From Bacillota bacterium (GTDB lineage: Bacteria > Bacillota > Dehalobacteriia > UBA4068), in NCBI GenBank assembly GCA_009778255.1, contig WRKD01000192.1, positions 1 to 15,638 on the forward strand: a DNA stretch of 15,638 bases. The letters run 5' to 3'. Of the stretch, positions 6,160 to 13,005 are shown one piece after another. Positions within the stretch are counted from its first letter, which is position 1. Each line of letters opens with the position of its first letter. The translations under genes and the position numbers were made by a program. The notes under the pieces are model-generated. The model did not search any database. It saw nothing but the letters and a program-made list of their open reading frames with translations, and had not been told where the DNA came from.

Positions 6160-8163
6160 TTACCCACATAATCTGCCAACTTGATAAAGAATAAATGCCG
6201 CTAACCAAGCTATGGCTGTTTGATACAAAATAATAAAAGCCGTACCCTTTATACTGCCAAATTCATGTTTAACCATAGCTATAGCCGCCACACAGGGAGT
6301 ATATAGTAATGTAAATACCAAAAAACTTAAAGCTGTAAGCGGAGAAAAAAAAGACTGCAAAGTTGGACCAAGTTCTGTTATACTTTCGCCGGATAAAACA
6401 GCCAGAGTACTGATCACAGCTTCTTTTGCGGTAAAACCACTGATCAAAGCTGTTGAAACACGCCAGTCGGCAAAGCCGAGAGGAGCAAAAATAATGCTGA
6501 TCAAACGTCCAATTACTGCCAATATACTGTTTGCGCTATCAGCAACAGGATTCAAGCGCAGATCAAAAGTTTGCAAAAACCAGATCACTATGGTTGCTAA
6601 AAGGATTATGGTAAAAGCCCTTTGAATAAAATCTTTGGCCTTTTCCCATAATAGCAGAATAACCGTTTTCACAGAGGGAAAACGATAATTAGGCAATTCC
6701 ATTACAAAAGGAACCGGGGCGCCTCTAAAAACAGTTTTATTCATAATAAACCCGGAAAAAACACCAACTATTATTCCCGCAATATATAACCCGATCATCA
6801 CAAAAGCCTGATACCCGGCAAAAAACGCAGCGGTAAAAAGTGCATATATCGGCAGTTTGGCGCTGCAACTCATAAAAGGCGTAAGCAAGATAGTCATTTT
6901 TTTGTCGCGCTCGCTGGCTAGTGTTCTGGTAGCCATAACTGCTGGAATTGTGCAGCCAAAGCCCATCAGTAAAGGAACGAAACTGCGTCCGGAAAGACCA
7001 ATTTTACGCAATGGCTTATCCATTACAAACGCTACTCTTGCCATATAGCCGCTATCTTCCAGTATTGAAAAAAAGAAAAATAATGTGATGATAATTGGCA
7101 CAAAACCAAGCACAGCACCTACACCTTTACATATTCCATCAATAATAAGGGAATGAAATACAGAGTTTAGCCCATATGCAGTAAGCGCCCGGTCTATGCT
7201 GCCGTTTACAGCCTCAATTCCCCTTATCAACATATTGCTGAGCCTATTGCCAATAATGCCGAAAGTAAGCCCAAAAACAGCAAGCATAATAGAAAAAAAT
7301 GCCGGTAAAGCCCATATTTTATGCGTTAGAACAGCATCAAAGCGTATACTGCGCCGGTATTCGCGGCTTTCTTGAGCTTTAACTACACATTCATGACAAA
7401 TATCTTCAATAAATTGATATCGCATATCGGCCAAAGCCGCTTCCCTATCTGTTTGTAAATCGGTTTCCATTTCTTGCACAGCATGTTCAATCAAATCTAT
7501 TTCATTTTCTGTAAGATGCAAGCTCTTTAAAATAAGTTCATCGCCTTCAACTAGTTTGGTAGCGGCAAAACGGGCCGGAATTCCAAGTTTTTGCGCATGA
7601 TCTTCAATATGATGAGATATCGCATGAATGGCTCTATGCACCGATCCGGAGCAAAAATCTATACGTTGCGGAATACTGTAATTTTGCGCTATACCAATAG
7701 CTTGTTCCAACATTTCGGCTAAGCCTTGCTTTTTAGCAGCCGAGATGGGCGCAATAGGTATTCCCAAAGATTTTTTCATCTGGCGAATATCTATGCTACC
7801 TTTATTAGCCTGGACTTCATCCATCATATTTAACGCCAATATCATAGGAATTTGCAATTCGATCAATTGCAAAGTCAGATACAGGTTGCGCTCTATATTT
7901 GTTGCATCTGCAATATTGATAATCGCATCAGGTTTATGTTTAAGCAAATAATCGCGGGTAACGATTTCTTCGCTTGTATAAGGCGACAAGGAATATATAC
8001 CGGGCAAATCTACAACAAATAAATTGTTTTTGCCTAATACTTTGCCAATTTTTTGATCAACAGTTATGCCGGGAAAATTTCCCACATGCCGATTCGAACC
8101 GGTCAACTGATTAAACAGTGTGGTCTTACCGCAATTTTGATTACCCACTAACGCAAAAATCAT
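6160..8163 (-). CDS. feoB: Ferrous iron transport protein B
   Basis: A 667-residue inner-membrane Fe(II) importer with a cytosolic G domain. The GTPase motifs are clear: G1 GNQNCGKT at 7-14, G2 region VGNFPGITVD (27-36), G3 DLPG at 52-55, G4 NMMD at 112-115 and G5 SAAK at 141-144. A helical linker follows to about 280, then the polytopic region with the two Gate domains and their conserved cysteines (GFGCTIPAVMATRTL, FMSCSAKLPIY) and a C-terminal YTPCVAAIAMVKHEFGS motif. G1 has Gln where most FeoB proteins have Pro (GNPNCGKT); the nucleotide-contacting Gly, Lys and Thr are kept. The start overlaps the feoA stop as ATGA, so translation is probably coupled. Length is at the compact end of the family. 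No feoC follows. Confidence 0.97.
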   Translation of the reverse strand: MIFALVGNQNCGKTTLFNQLTGSNRHVGNFPGITVDQKIGKVLGKNNLFVVDLPGIYSLSPYTSEEIVTRDYLLKHKPDAIINIADATNIERNLYLTLQLIELQIPMILALNMMDEVQANKGSIDIRQMKKSLGIPIAPISAAKKQGLAEMLEQAIGIAQNYSIPQRIDFCSGSVHRAIHAISHHIEDHAQKLGIPARFAATKLVEGDELILKSLHLTENEIDLIEHAVQEMETDLQTDREAALADMRYQFIEDICHECVVKAQESREYRRSIRFDAVLTHKIWALPAFFSIMLAVFGLTFGIIGNRLSNMLIRGIEAVNGSIDRALTAYGLNSVFHSLIIDGICKGVGAVLGFVPIIITLFFFFSILEDSGYMARVAFVMDKPLRKIGLSGRSFVPLLMGFGCTIPAVMATRTLASERDKKMTILLTPFMSCSAKLPIYALFTAAFFAGYQAFVMIGLYIAGIIVGVFSGFIMNKTVFRGAPVPFVMELPNYRFPSVKTVILLLWEKAKDFIQRAFTIILLATIVIWFLQTFDLRLNPVADSANSILAVIGRLISIIFAPLGFADWRVSTALISGFTAKEAVISTLAVLSGESITELGPTLQSFFSPLTALSFLVFTLLYTPCVAAIAMVKHEFGSIKGTAFIILYQTAIAWLAAFILYQVGRLCG

Positions 8164-8390
8164 ACCGCGACCTCTTCAACCACGATTTTTTCCGCATCTT
8201 CCAAGCGCAATGTTAATACATATCCCCGTAGCAATAATTCTAGCGGATCGCCCAAAGGCGCAACTTTTTTTACTGTTACTATTGTACGTGGTGTAATGCC
8301 CATTTCTAAAAGCCGCCGCCTCAAAACCTTTTCGCCACCAACAGACAAAACACAAGCGCTTTTTCCTACGCCTAGGTCTTTTAAAGTCAT
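8160..8390 (-). CDS. feoA: Ferrous iron transport protein A
   Basis: A small cytosolic SH3-like protein of 76 residues that partners FeoB and is needed for its full activity. The family pattern is visible: an N-terminal L-x-D-L-G-x-G segment, then RRRLLEMGITP, a basic PLGDPLELLLRGYVLTLRLEDAEKI core and the end of the beta-barrel. The longest frame starts at ATG 8396, but that codon abuts AAGGAGG with no spacing. ATG 8390 lies 6 nt from GGAGG and gives the natural start MTLKDLG, so it is chosen. It is the first gene of the feoAB operon, with promoter and candidate operator directly upstream. Confidence 0.94.
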   Translation of the reverse strand: MTLKDLGVGKSACVLSVGGEKVLRRRLLEMGITPRTIVTVKKVAPLGDPLELLLRGYVLTLRLEDAEKIVVEEVAV

Positions 8391-8410
8391 TTTCATCCTC
8401 CTTATATGAT

Positions 8411-8426
8411 GTTAGTTGCAACTAAC
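8411..8426. promoter_or_regulatory. Perfect 16-bp palindrome, candidate metal-repressor operator of feoAB
   Basis: GTTAGTTGCAACTAAC is a perfect inverted repeat. It lies just downstream of the predicted feoAB -10, overlapping the expected start and first transcribed bases, where a bound repressor would block initiation. Its TTAG...CTAA ends resemble DtxR/IdeR-type boxes (TTAGG...CCTAA). The divergent neighbour at 8514 encodes a DtxR/MntR-family protein, the obvious candidate ligand. A 7-bp repeat pair GATGTTA (8408-8414) and TAACATC (8439-8445) also overlaps the region. Confidence 0.65.
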
Positions 8427-8434
8427 TATTTAAA

Positions 8435-8463
8435 ATCTTAACATCAATTTATTTGCTTGTCAA
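8435..8463 (-). promoter_or_regulatory. Predicted sigma-A promoter of feoAB
   Basis: On the minus strand, a perfect TTGACA (8463-8458), a 17-nt spacer and TAAGAT (8440-8435), with TG at the extended -10 position. Predicted start near 8428, adjacent to the palindrome at 8411-8426. Confidence 0.7.
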
Positions 8464-8513
8464 TTATATAAATTATACTTTTGTGAGTAAAAACTATCCT
8501 GGGGGGTGCGATT

Positions 8514-8918
8514 TTGAAAACGCAGGAATCTACGGAAAACTATTTGGAAACAATTTTTATACTGGGCTTAAGTGGCGATCCTGTACGTGCGATCAATATT
8601 GTTAATGAGCTTAGTATTAGCAGGCCCAGCGTAAGCGTGGCTATGAAAAACCTGCGACGAAACGGATACATTGAAGTAGATAATGATGGTTATATCACAT
8701 TGACACAAAGCGGAAACAGCATTGCGCAAACTATGTACGAAAGACATATACTAATATCAGATTGGCTCATTTTTTTAGGTGTAGATAGGAAAATAGCAGT
8801 AAATGACGCATGCAGAATGGAGCATACCATGAGCCAAGAAAGTTTTAGCGCCATTAAACGCCATATAGAAAGCAGCAAACATATGTTTTGTCTTGCCAAG
8901 CAACAGGAAAATGCTTGA
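8514..8918 (+). CDS. DtxR/MntR family metal-dependent transcriptional repressor
   Basis: A 134-residue regulator with an N-terminal winged helix (about 20-65, with SISRPSVSVAMKNLRRNGYIEVD as the recognition region and wing) and a helical dimerisation/metal-binding domain. It lacks the C-terminal SH3 domain of DtxR/IdeR, so it has MntR-like length. Metal-site residues by motif alignment: E12, H78 (YERH), and C100, E103 and H104 in ACRMEH. Cys in that position is the DtxR/IdeR state, whereas MntR has Glu, which favours iron sensing. The first ligand, Met10 in DtxR and Asp8 in MntR, is Asn9 here. The start is TTG, 7 nt after a G-run (8501-8506). It is divergent from feoAB with a palindrome between, so it probably represses feoAB when Fe(II) is ample. 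Confidence 0.88.
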   Translation: MKTQESTENYLETIFILGLSGDPVRAINIVNELSISRPSVSVAMKNLRRNGYIEVDNDGYITLTQSGNSIAQTMYERHILISDWLIFLGVDRKIAVNDACRMEHTMSQESFSAIKRHIESSKHMFCLAKQQENA

Positions 8919-8943
8919 CATTACAGTTATGAAAACGTATAAT
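8915..8943 (+). promoter_or_regulatory. Fully consensus sigma-A promoter of acpP
   Basis: TTGACA (8915-8920), a 17-nt spacer and TATAAT (8938-8943), matching the consensus at all 12 positions. The -35 overlaps the stop codon of the metal repressor gene. Predicted start near 8950, giving a leader of about 25 nt. Confidence 0.85.
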
Positions 8944-8974
8944 TCTGTTATCATAGTTTTAGGAGGACAACTAT

Positions 8975-9196
8975 ATGGTTCAAGAAAGAATAATCGCCAT
9001 CATAGCAGAAAAACTGGATATTGCAGCAGAAAGCATCAGCGGCGTCAGTACTTTCGATGATTTACATATAGACTCTTTAGACTTGGTTGAAATAATGCTA
9101 GCCATAGAGGATGAATATGACATCACTATTGAAGAGGCAAGCGGTTTAGAAACCGTAGCGGATGTAACCGAGTATGTACAAAAAAAGATTGTATAA
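8975..9196 (+). CDS. acpP: Acyl carrier protein
   Basis: A small acidic protein of 73 residues in the ACP fold. It carries growing acyl chains as thioesters on a 4'-phosphopantetheine attached to Ser34, in the conserved DSLDLVE motif; helix 2 (about 34-50) is acidic, as needed to bind fatty acid synthase enzymes. AGGAGG lies about 8 nt upstream of the ATG. It is not flanked by fab genes, which is unusual for the main ACP, and is instead followed 30 nt later by a reverse rubrerythrin with no terminator between, so the two are probably cotranscribed from the very strong promoter upstream. It could be the primary fatty acid synthesis ACP or a second specialised one; the sequence alone does not decide. 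Confidence 0.92.
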   Translation: MVQERIIAIIAEKLDIAAESISGVSTFDDLHIDSLDLVEIMLAIEDEYDITIEEASGLETVADVTEYVQKKIV

Positions 9197-9226
9197 AACA
9201 ATAAATAATTTAAGGGGGATCGATGT

Positions 9227-9769
9227 ATGAAAAAATTTGTTTGTGGCGTTTGCGGTTTCATCTATGAAGGTATTGAAGCTCCCGATTTCTGCCCACAATG
9301 CAAAGCTGCAAAAGAGCAGTTTAGCGAACAAGAAAAAGTAATTGGTTTTGCCGACGAGCACCGTATAGGCATAGCTCAGGGTTGCGATGAAAGGGTGCTG
9401 GAAATGCTGCATGCTAACTTTAGCGGCGAAAGCGCCGAAGTTGGCATGTATTTAGCTATGAGCCGCCAAGCCGACCGCGAGGGATACCCCGAAATAGCCG
9501 AAGCCTTTCGCCGTTATGCTTTCGAAGAAGCAGATCATGCAGCCCGTTTTGCCGAATTACTGGGAGAAATTTTATGGGATGATACCAAAAAGAATGTAGC
9601 CGCCCGCGCGGAAGCCGAACATGGCGCCTGCGCTGGAAAGAAAAAACTTGCTACTTTAGCAAAAGAGCTAGGCTACGACGCTATTCACGACACCGTGCAT
9701 GAAATGTGCAAAGACGAAGCCCGTCATGGTGCGGGGTTTTATGGGTTGCTAAAAAGGTATTTCGAATAG
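9227..9769 (+). CDS. Reverse rubrerythrin (N-terminal rubredoxin-like, C-terminal di-iron domain)
   Basis: A 180-residue protein with the rubredoxin-like Fe(Cys)4 site first (C6, C9, C22, C25) and the ferritin-like four-helix di-iron domain after it, the reverse of classical rubrerythrin order. Candidate di-iron ligands are E68, E71, E101, H104, E131, E164 and H167, in GESAE, EEADH, EAEHG and DEARH. Reverse rubrerythrins of anaerobic clostridia act as NADH-linked peroxide and oxygen reductases, with electrons passed through a rubredoxin reductase; none is encoded here. The ATG at 9227 is 7 nt after AAGGGGGA. It probably shares a transcript with acpP, and a strong terminator follows. A cytosolic oxidative stress role is inferred from the family. 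Confidence 0.92.
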   Translation: MKKFVCGVCGFIYEGIEAPDFCPQCKAAKEQFSEQEKVIGFADEHRIGIAQGCDERVLEMLHANFSGESAEVGMYLAMSRQADREGYPEIAEAFRRYAFEEADHAARFAELLGEILWDDTKKNVAARAEAEHGACAGKKKLATLAKELGYDAIHDTVHEMCKDEARHGAGFYGLLKRYFE

Positions 9770-9774
9770 CCACT

Positions 9775-9813
9775 AAAAGGGCTGTCGCATAATAATGCGA
9801 CAGCCCTTTTTTT
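9775..9813. terminator. Strong bidirectional intrinsic terminator
   Basis: Arms at 9775-9790 and 9795-9810 are a perfect 16-bp inverted repeat around AATA, with a plus-strand T-run from 9807 to 9813 and a matching T-run on the minus strand from the A-rich left arm. It ends the acpP-rubrerythrin transcript and can also end dnaG-sigA from the other side. Confidence 0.93.
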
Positions 9814-9882
9814 GGGAGGACTGTTATGCTTTAAAACGATGTAAAACATCAGAGCAAAATATTGCTATAAAACCTAATCGGT

Positions 9883-10980
9883 TTATTCTAAATAATCTTT
9901 AAGTTTCTTACTGCGGCTGGGATGCCGTAATTTACGCAGTGCCTTTGCTTCTATTTGGCGAATACGTTCCCGCGTTACGCCAAATACCTGACCCACCTCT
10001 TCTAAGGTACGGCTACGGCCGTCGTCTAGGCCAAAGCGAAGTTGTAATACCTTTTTTTCCCTTTGGGTGAGAGTGGAAAGTACATCTTCTAGTTGCTCCC
10101 TTAGCAGAAAGAAGGAAGCCGCCTCTGCCGGAGCCAACGCTTCTTCATCTTCAATAAAATCTCCCAAATGGCTATCTTCTTCTTCGCCTATAGGTGTTTC
10201 TAAAGAAACCGGTTCTTGCGATATTTTAAGTATCTCGCGTACCCTTTCCTCGGTTATCTCCATTTCAGCTGCTATTTCCTCTGGCATGGGGTCGCGCCCC
10301 AATTCCTGAATAAGTTGCCTTTGTACGCGTATTAACTTATTAATGGTCTCTACCATATGTACCGGAATACGTATAGTGCGAGCTTGATCGGCTATAGCTC
10401 GGGTTATGGCTTGACGTATCCACCAGGTGGCATAAGTGCTAAATTTAAAGCCCTTTAAATAATCGAATTTTTCTACCGCTTTAATCAAACCCAAGTTGCC
10501 TTCTTGAATTAAATCTAAAAACAGCATGCCGCGACCCACATAGCGTTTTGCTATACTCACCACTAAACGTAAATTGGCTTCAGATAAACGTCGTTTAGCT
10601 TCGTCATCGCCCTCTTCCATAAGACGCGCTAATTCAACTTCTTCGTCGGCGGAAAGCAATGGTACTCGTCCTATTTCTTTTAAATACATACGCACCGGGT
10701 CATCAATAGCTGTACCTTCAGGTACAGAAAGATCTATTTCCAGTGGTTCTACCACCACAGGTACATCCTCGTCATCCGGATCGGTTACTGCTTCCATGAC
10801 TACTGTAGGCGCGCCGATATCTACCCCCGCATGAGCTAGCTGCTCGTATAGCTCATCTATTTGTTCCGGAGATAAATCTACCTCACAAAGGGCTTCCATA
10901 ATATCTGTATAAGATATATGGCCTTTTTGTTTGGCCGATTCCATCAACTTTTTTACTGTTTCCGCCTTACTATATTCCAC
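9883..10980 (-). CDS. sigA: RNA polymerase primary sigma factor (sigma-A / RpoD)
   Basis: The housekeeping sigma factor, 365 residues, as in Gram-positive SigA, lacking the long non-conserved insert of proteobacterial RpoD. Domains in order: region 1.1 (about 1-60), an acidic linker (63-90), region 1.2 (DDPVRMYLKEIG, 93-104), region 2 (about 130-200, with DLIQEGNLGL and the -10-recognising YATWWIRQAI at 183-192), region 3 (about 205-280), and region 4 with the -35-binding helix-turn-helix (about 325-350, VTRERIRQIEAKALRKLRHP). The start is GTG, with GAGGAG 8 nt upstream. It lies 54 nt after dnaG on the same strand, the classical dnaG-sigA arrangement, and all promoters proposed in this window fit its expected consensus. 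Confidence 0.98.
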   Translation of the reverse strand: MEYSKAETVKKLMESAKQKGHISYTDIMEALCEVDLSPEQIDELYEQLAHAGVDIGAPTVVMEAVTDPDDEDVPVVVEPLEIDLSVPEGTAIDDPVRMYLKEIGRVPLLSADEEVELARLMEEGDDEAKRRLSEANLRLVVSIAKRYVGRGMLFLDLIQEGNLGLIKAVEKFDYLKGFKFSTYATWWIRQAITRAIADQARTIRIPVHMVETINKLIRVQRQLIQELGRDPMPEEIAAEMEITEERVREILKISQEPVSLETPIGEEEDSHLGDFIEDEEALAPAEAASFFLLREQLEDVLSTLTQREKKVLQLRFGLDDGRSRTLEEVGQVFGVTRERIRQIEAKALRKLRHPSRSKKLKDYLE

Positions 10981-11034
10981 CTTGGGTACTCCTCGCTTTC
11001 ACTAATAAACCGCGATAAAAAACATGTGCTTTGG

Positions 11035-12822
11035 CTATTCTGATATTAAATGCTTTTGTTCAGCCAACTTCTGCTTTTCTTGTAAGAGGCGGCGAATTTC
11101 GCCATCGGAATCTGCTTTCAGTAAAGCGTGGCTTATCTCTTCTATTCTTTTCTGCAATGCATCGGCGCGTACAATGGTTATTAACTCGGTTGACCATTTT
11201 TGTGCTTCTGTTACGGAAACATTTATTTGTAATAGTTTCAACAAATATTGCCGTAACCCTTCATTTTCAGTGGAAATGTAATTCAATAATAATGACGGCT
11301 GAAAATCGTAACCCTCGCCCAAGTTTTCTATCAGCGCGGCAAGTTCTTTTTGCTCCGCTGTCACAGTAAAATCTTCTCCCAGTTCTATACGGGCTTTTAC
11401 AAAAAATTCTTTATCCTCCACCGCAAAACGCCATAATTGCAATAGAGCATCACTGGCTTTGGCAGCCAAAGGTTCCGTAAGAGTATTAGCAATAACCGTA
11501 TTTGCAGATAAAGCGACTTGGGAATAGCCGTTTTTTTTCAAATCTGCATACACAATAGCCGGAGAAACTGCCAATTCCCTAGCTAATTTGGCTATAAAAC
11601 TCTCGCGTTCTACCAAACTTTTTGTCTTGGCAATAGCAGAGGTTAATTCCCGCACAATAGCGCCTTTGCCAAAAGCGCTTTTAGCATCATGTGTGACTAA
11701 TGCCTGTTTTAAAAGATAATCTAATACATCGTAAGCAGACCGAGCAATAAGCTTTTCCCAACCTACACGGCCTTCTGTTCGCAAAAAATCGTCCGGATCT
11801 TGCCCCGGTGGCAATTCCAAGATGCGAATTTCTAAGCCCTGGCTACGCAAAATATCCAGGCTGCGTAAAGCGGCTTTAGCGCCGGCGCTATCGCCGTCAT
11901 AAGCCAATAATACCCGTTCTGTATAGCGGCGCAATAAACGGGCATGATCTGCCGTAAAGGCAGTGCCCAAAGAGGCTACAGCATTGTCTACCCCATGTTG
12001 ATGTGCGGTTATCACATCTATATAACCTTCCATGATCACGGCTATATTCGCTTTTCGAATGGCCGGCCCGGCTTGAGATATTCCATATAAAACAGCCGAT
12101 TTATTATAGATCATAGTTTGAGAAGAGTTTAGGTATTTCGGTTCACCGCTTCCCAGTACCCTTCCGCCAAAGGCTATTACCTGACCACGATAATCGGTTA
12201 TGGGGAAAATCAGGCGACCGTGAAATTTATCGTAATACAAGCCGTTTTTGGCGCTTTTGCTCACCAGCCCAGCTTTTTCTTGCAGCTCACTTGTATAATC
12301 CAGTTTACTCAAATAATCATATAACGCCTGCCAATCGCCTTCCGGAGCATAACCAAGCTTAAAATTCTGAGCAACCAAATCGCCGATACCACGTTTTAGC
12401 AAGTAAGCGGCTGCTACATTATCTTTATCTGCCAACTTTGCCTGATAAAACAGCGCCGATAATTCATGCACTCGCAGCATGGTTTGCCTTTCCGCTAAAG
12501 CAGCCTGCGCTGCATAAGAAGTATATTCCGGTACTTTTACGCCTACTTTAGCAGCCAATTTACGCAGGGCTTCCGGATAACTTAATCCTTCCATCTCCAT
12601 TACAAAATTTACTGCATTGCCGCCTTTCTGACAACCAAAACAATAATAAATCTGTTTGTCTTTGCTAACATTGAAAGAAGGGGTATCTTCATTATGAAAG
12701 GGGCAAAGGGCAACATGATTTTTGCCGCGATTAATTAGCGGCAAATAACTGCCTATAAGCTCCACTATATCTATGCGCGACATTATTTCATCAATAATCT
12801 GCGGGGGAATATAAGTTGCCAT
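11035..12822 (-). CDS. dnaG: DNA primase
   Basis: Makes RNA primers for lagging-strand and restart synthesis at the replication fork with the DnaB helicase. 595 residues from the chosen start, a normal length. Domains: CHC2 zinc finger with C40, H43, C61 and C64; the primase core with its basic KFHGRLIFPI segment (199-207); the TOPRIM fold with E265 in EGYIDV and the metal-binding DGDSAG at 309-314; and a C-terminal helicase-interacting region from about 430. The frame extends 14 residues upstream to 12864, but MATYIPPQIIDEI is the usual DnaG N-terminus and AGGG lies about 8 nt before ATG 12822, so that start is used. It is the first gene of dnaG-sigA and diverges from the diguanylate cyclase. 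I found no convincing promoter for it in the 183-nt intergenic gap. Confidence 0.97.
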   Translation of the reverse strand: MATYIPPQIIDEIMSRIDIVELIGSYLPLINRGKNHVALCPFHNEDTPSFNVSKDKQIYYCFGCQKGGNAVNFVMEMEGLSYPEALRKLAAKVGVKVPEYTSYAAQAALAERQTMLRVHELSALFYQAKLADKDNVAAAYLLKRGIGDLVAQNFKLGYAPEGDWQALYDYLSKLDYTSELQEKAGLVSKSAKNGLYYDKFHGRLIFPITDYRGQVIAFGGRVLGSGEPKYLNSSQTMIYNKSAVLYGISQAGPAIRKANIAVIMEGYIDVITAHQHGVDNAVASLGTAFTADHARLLRRYTERVLLAYDGDSAGAKAALRSLDILRSQGLEIRILELPPGQDPDDFLRTEGRVGWEKLIARSAYDVLDYLLKQALVTHDAKSAFGKGAIVRELTSAIAKTKSLVERESFIAKLARELAVSPAIVYADLKKNGYSQVALSANTVIANTLTEPLAAKASDALLQLWRFAVEDKEFFVKARIELGEDFTVTAEQKELAALIENLGEGYDFQPSLLLNYISTENEGLRQYLLKLLQINVSVTEAQKWSTELITIVRADALQKRIEEISHALLKADSDGEIRRLLQEKQKLAEQKHLISE

Positions 12823-12938
12823 ACCAGCCGCCCTAAAGAGTATATTATTTACTAAATAAAGCAATTTCCAGTAGCGCCACTTTACCCTGGAATTTACTTG
12901 TGCAATTCACGGCATAATTTCCTTTTTCGCTATTTCTC

Positions 12939-12967
12939 TTGACAATCCTTTAAAAGACAGCTATACT
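12939..12967 (+). promoter_or_regulatory. Predicted sigma-A promoter of diguanylate cyclase gene
   Basis: A perfect TTGACA (12939-12944), a 17-nt spacer and TATACT (12962-12967). Predicted start near 12974, leaving roughly 30-65 nt of leader depending on which start codon is used. Confidence 0.75.
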
Positions 12968-13005
12968 AATAAGAATTCTATTAATATTATAGACATATTC
13001 TTCTT

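Noticed and set aside
8459..8500. Promoter for the metal repressor gene (TATACT at 8474-8479)
   Set aside because: The -10-like element is good, but no acceptable -35 is found at 16-18 nt spacing, so I do not list it as a feature.
9814..9834. GGGAGG followed by ATG-CTT-TAA just after the terminator, like a minimal leader ORF
   Set aside because: A two-codon frame without a promoter, located between a terminator and a convergent gene; most simply coincidence.
12839..12870. TATACT on the minus strand just before dnaG
   Set aside because: A start there would leave about 10 nt before the ATG, overlapping the ribosome binding site, and no proper -35 is present.
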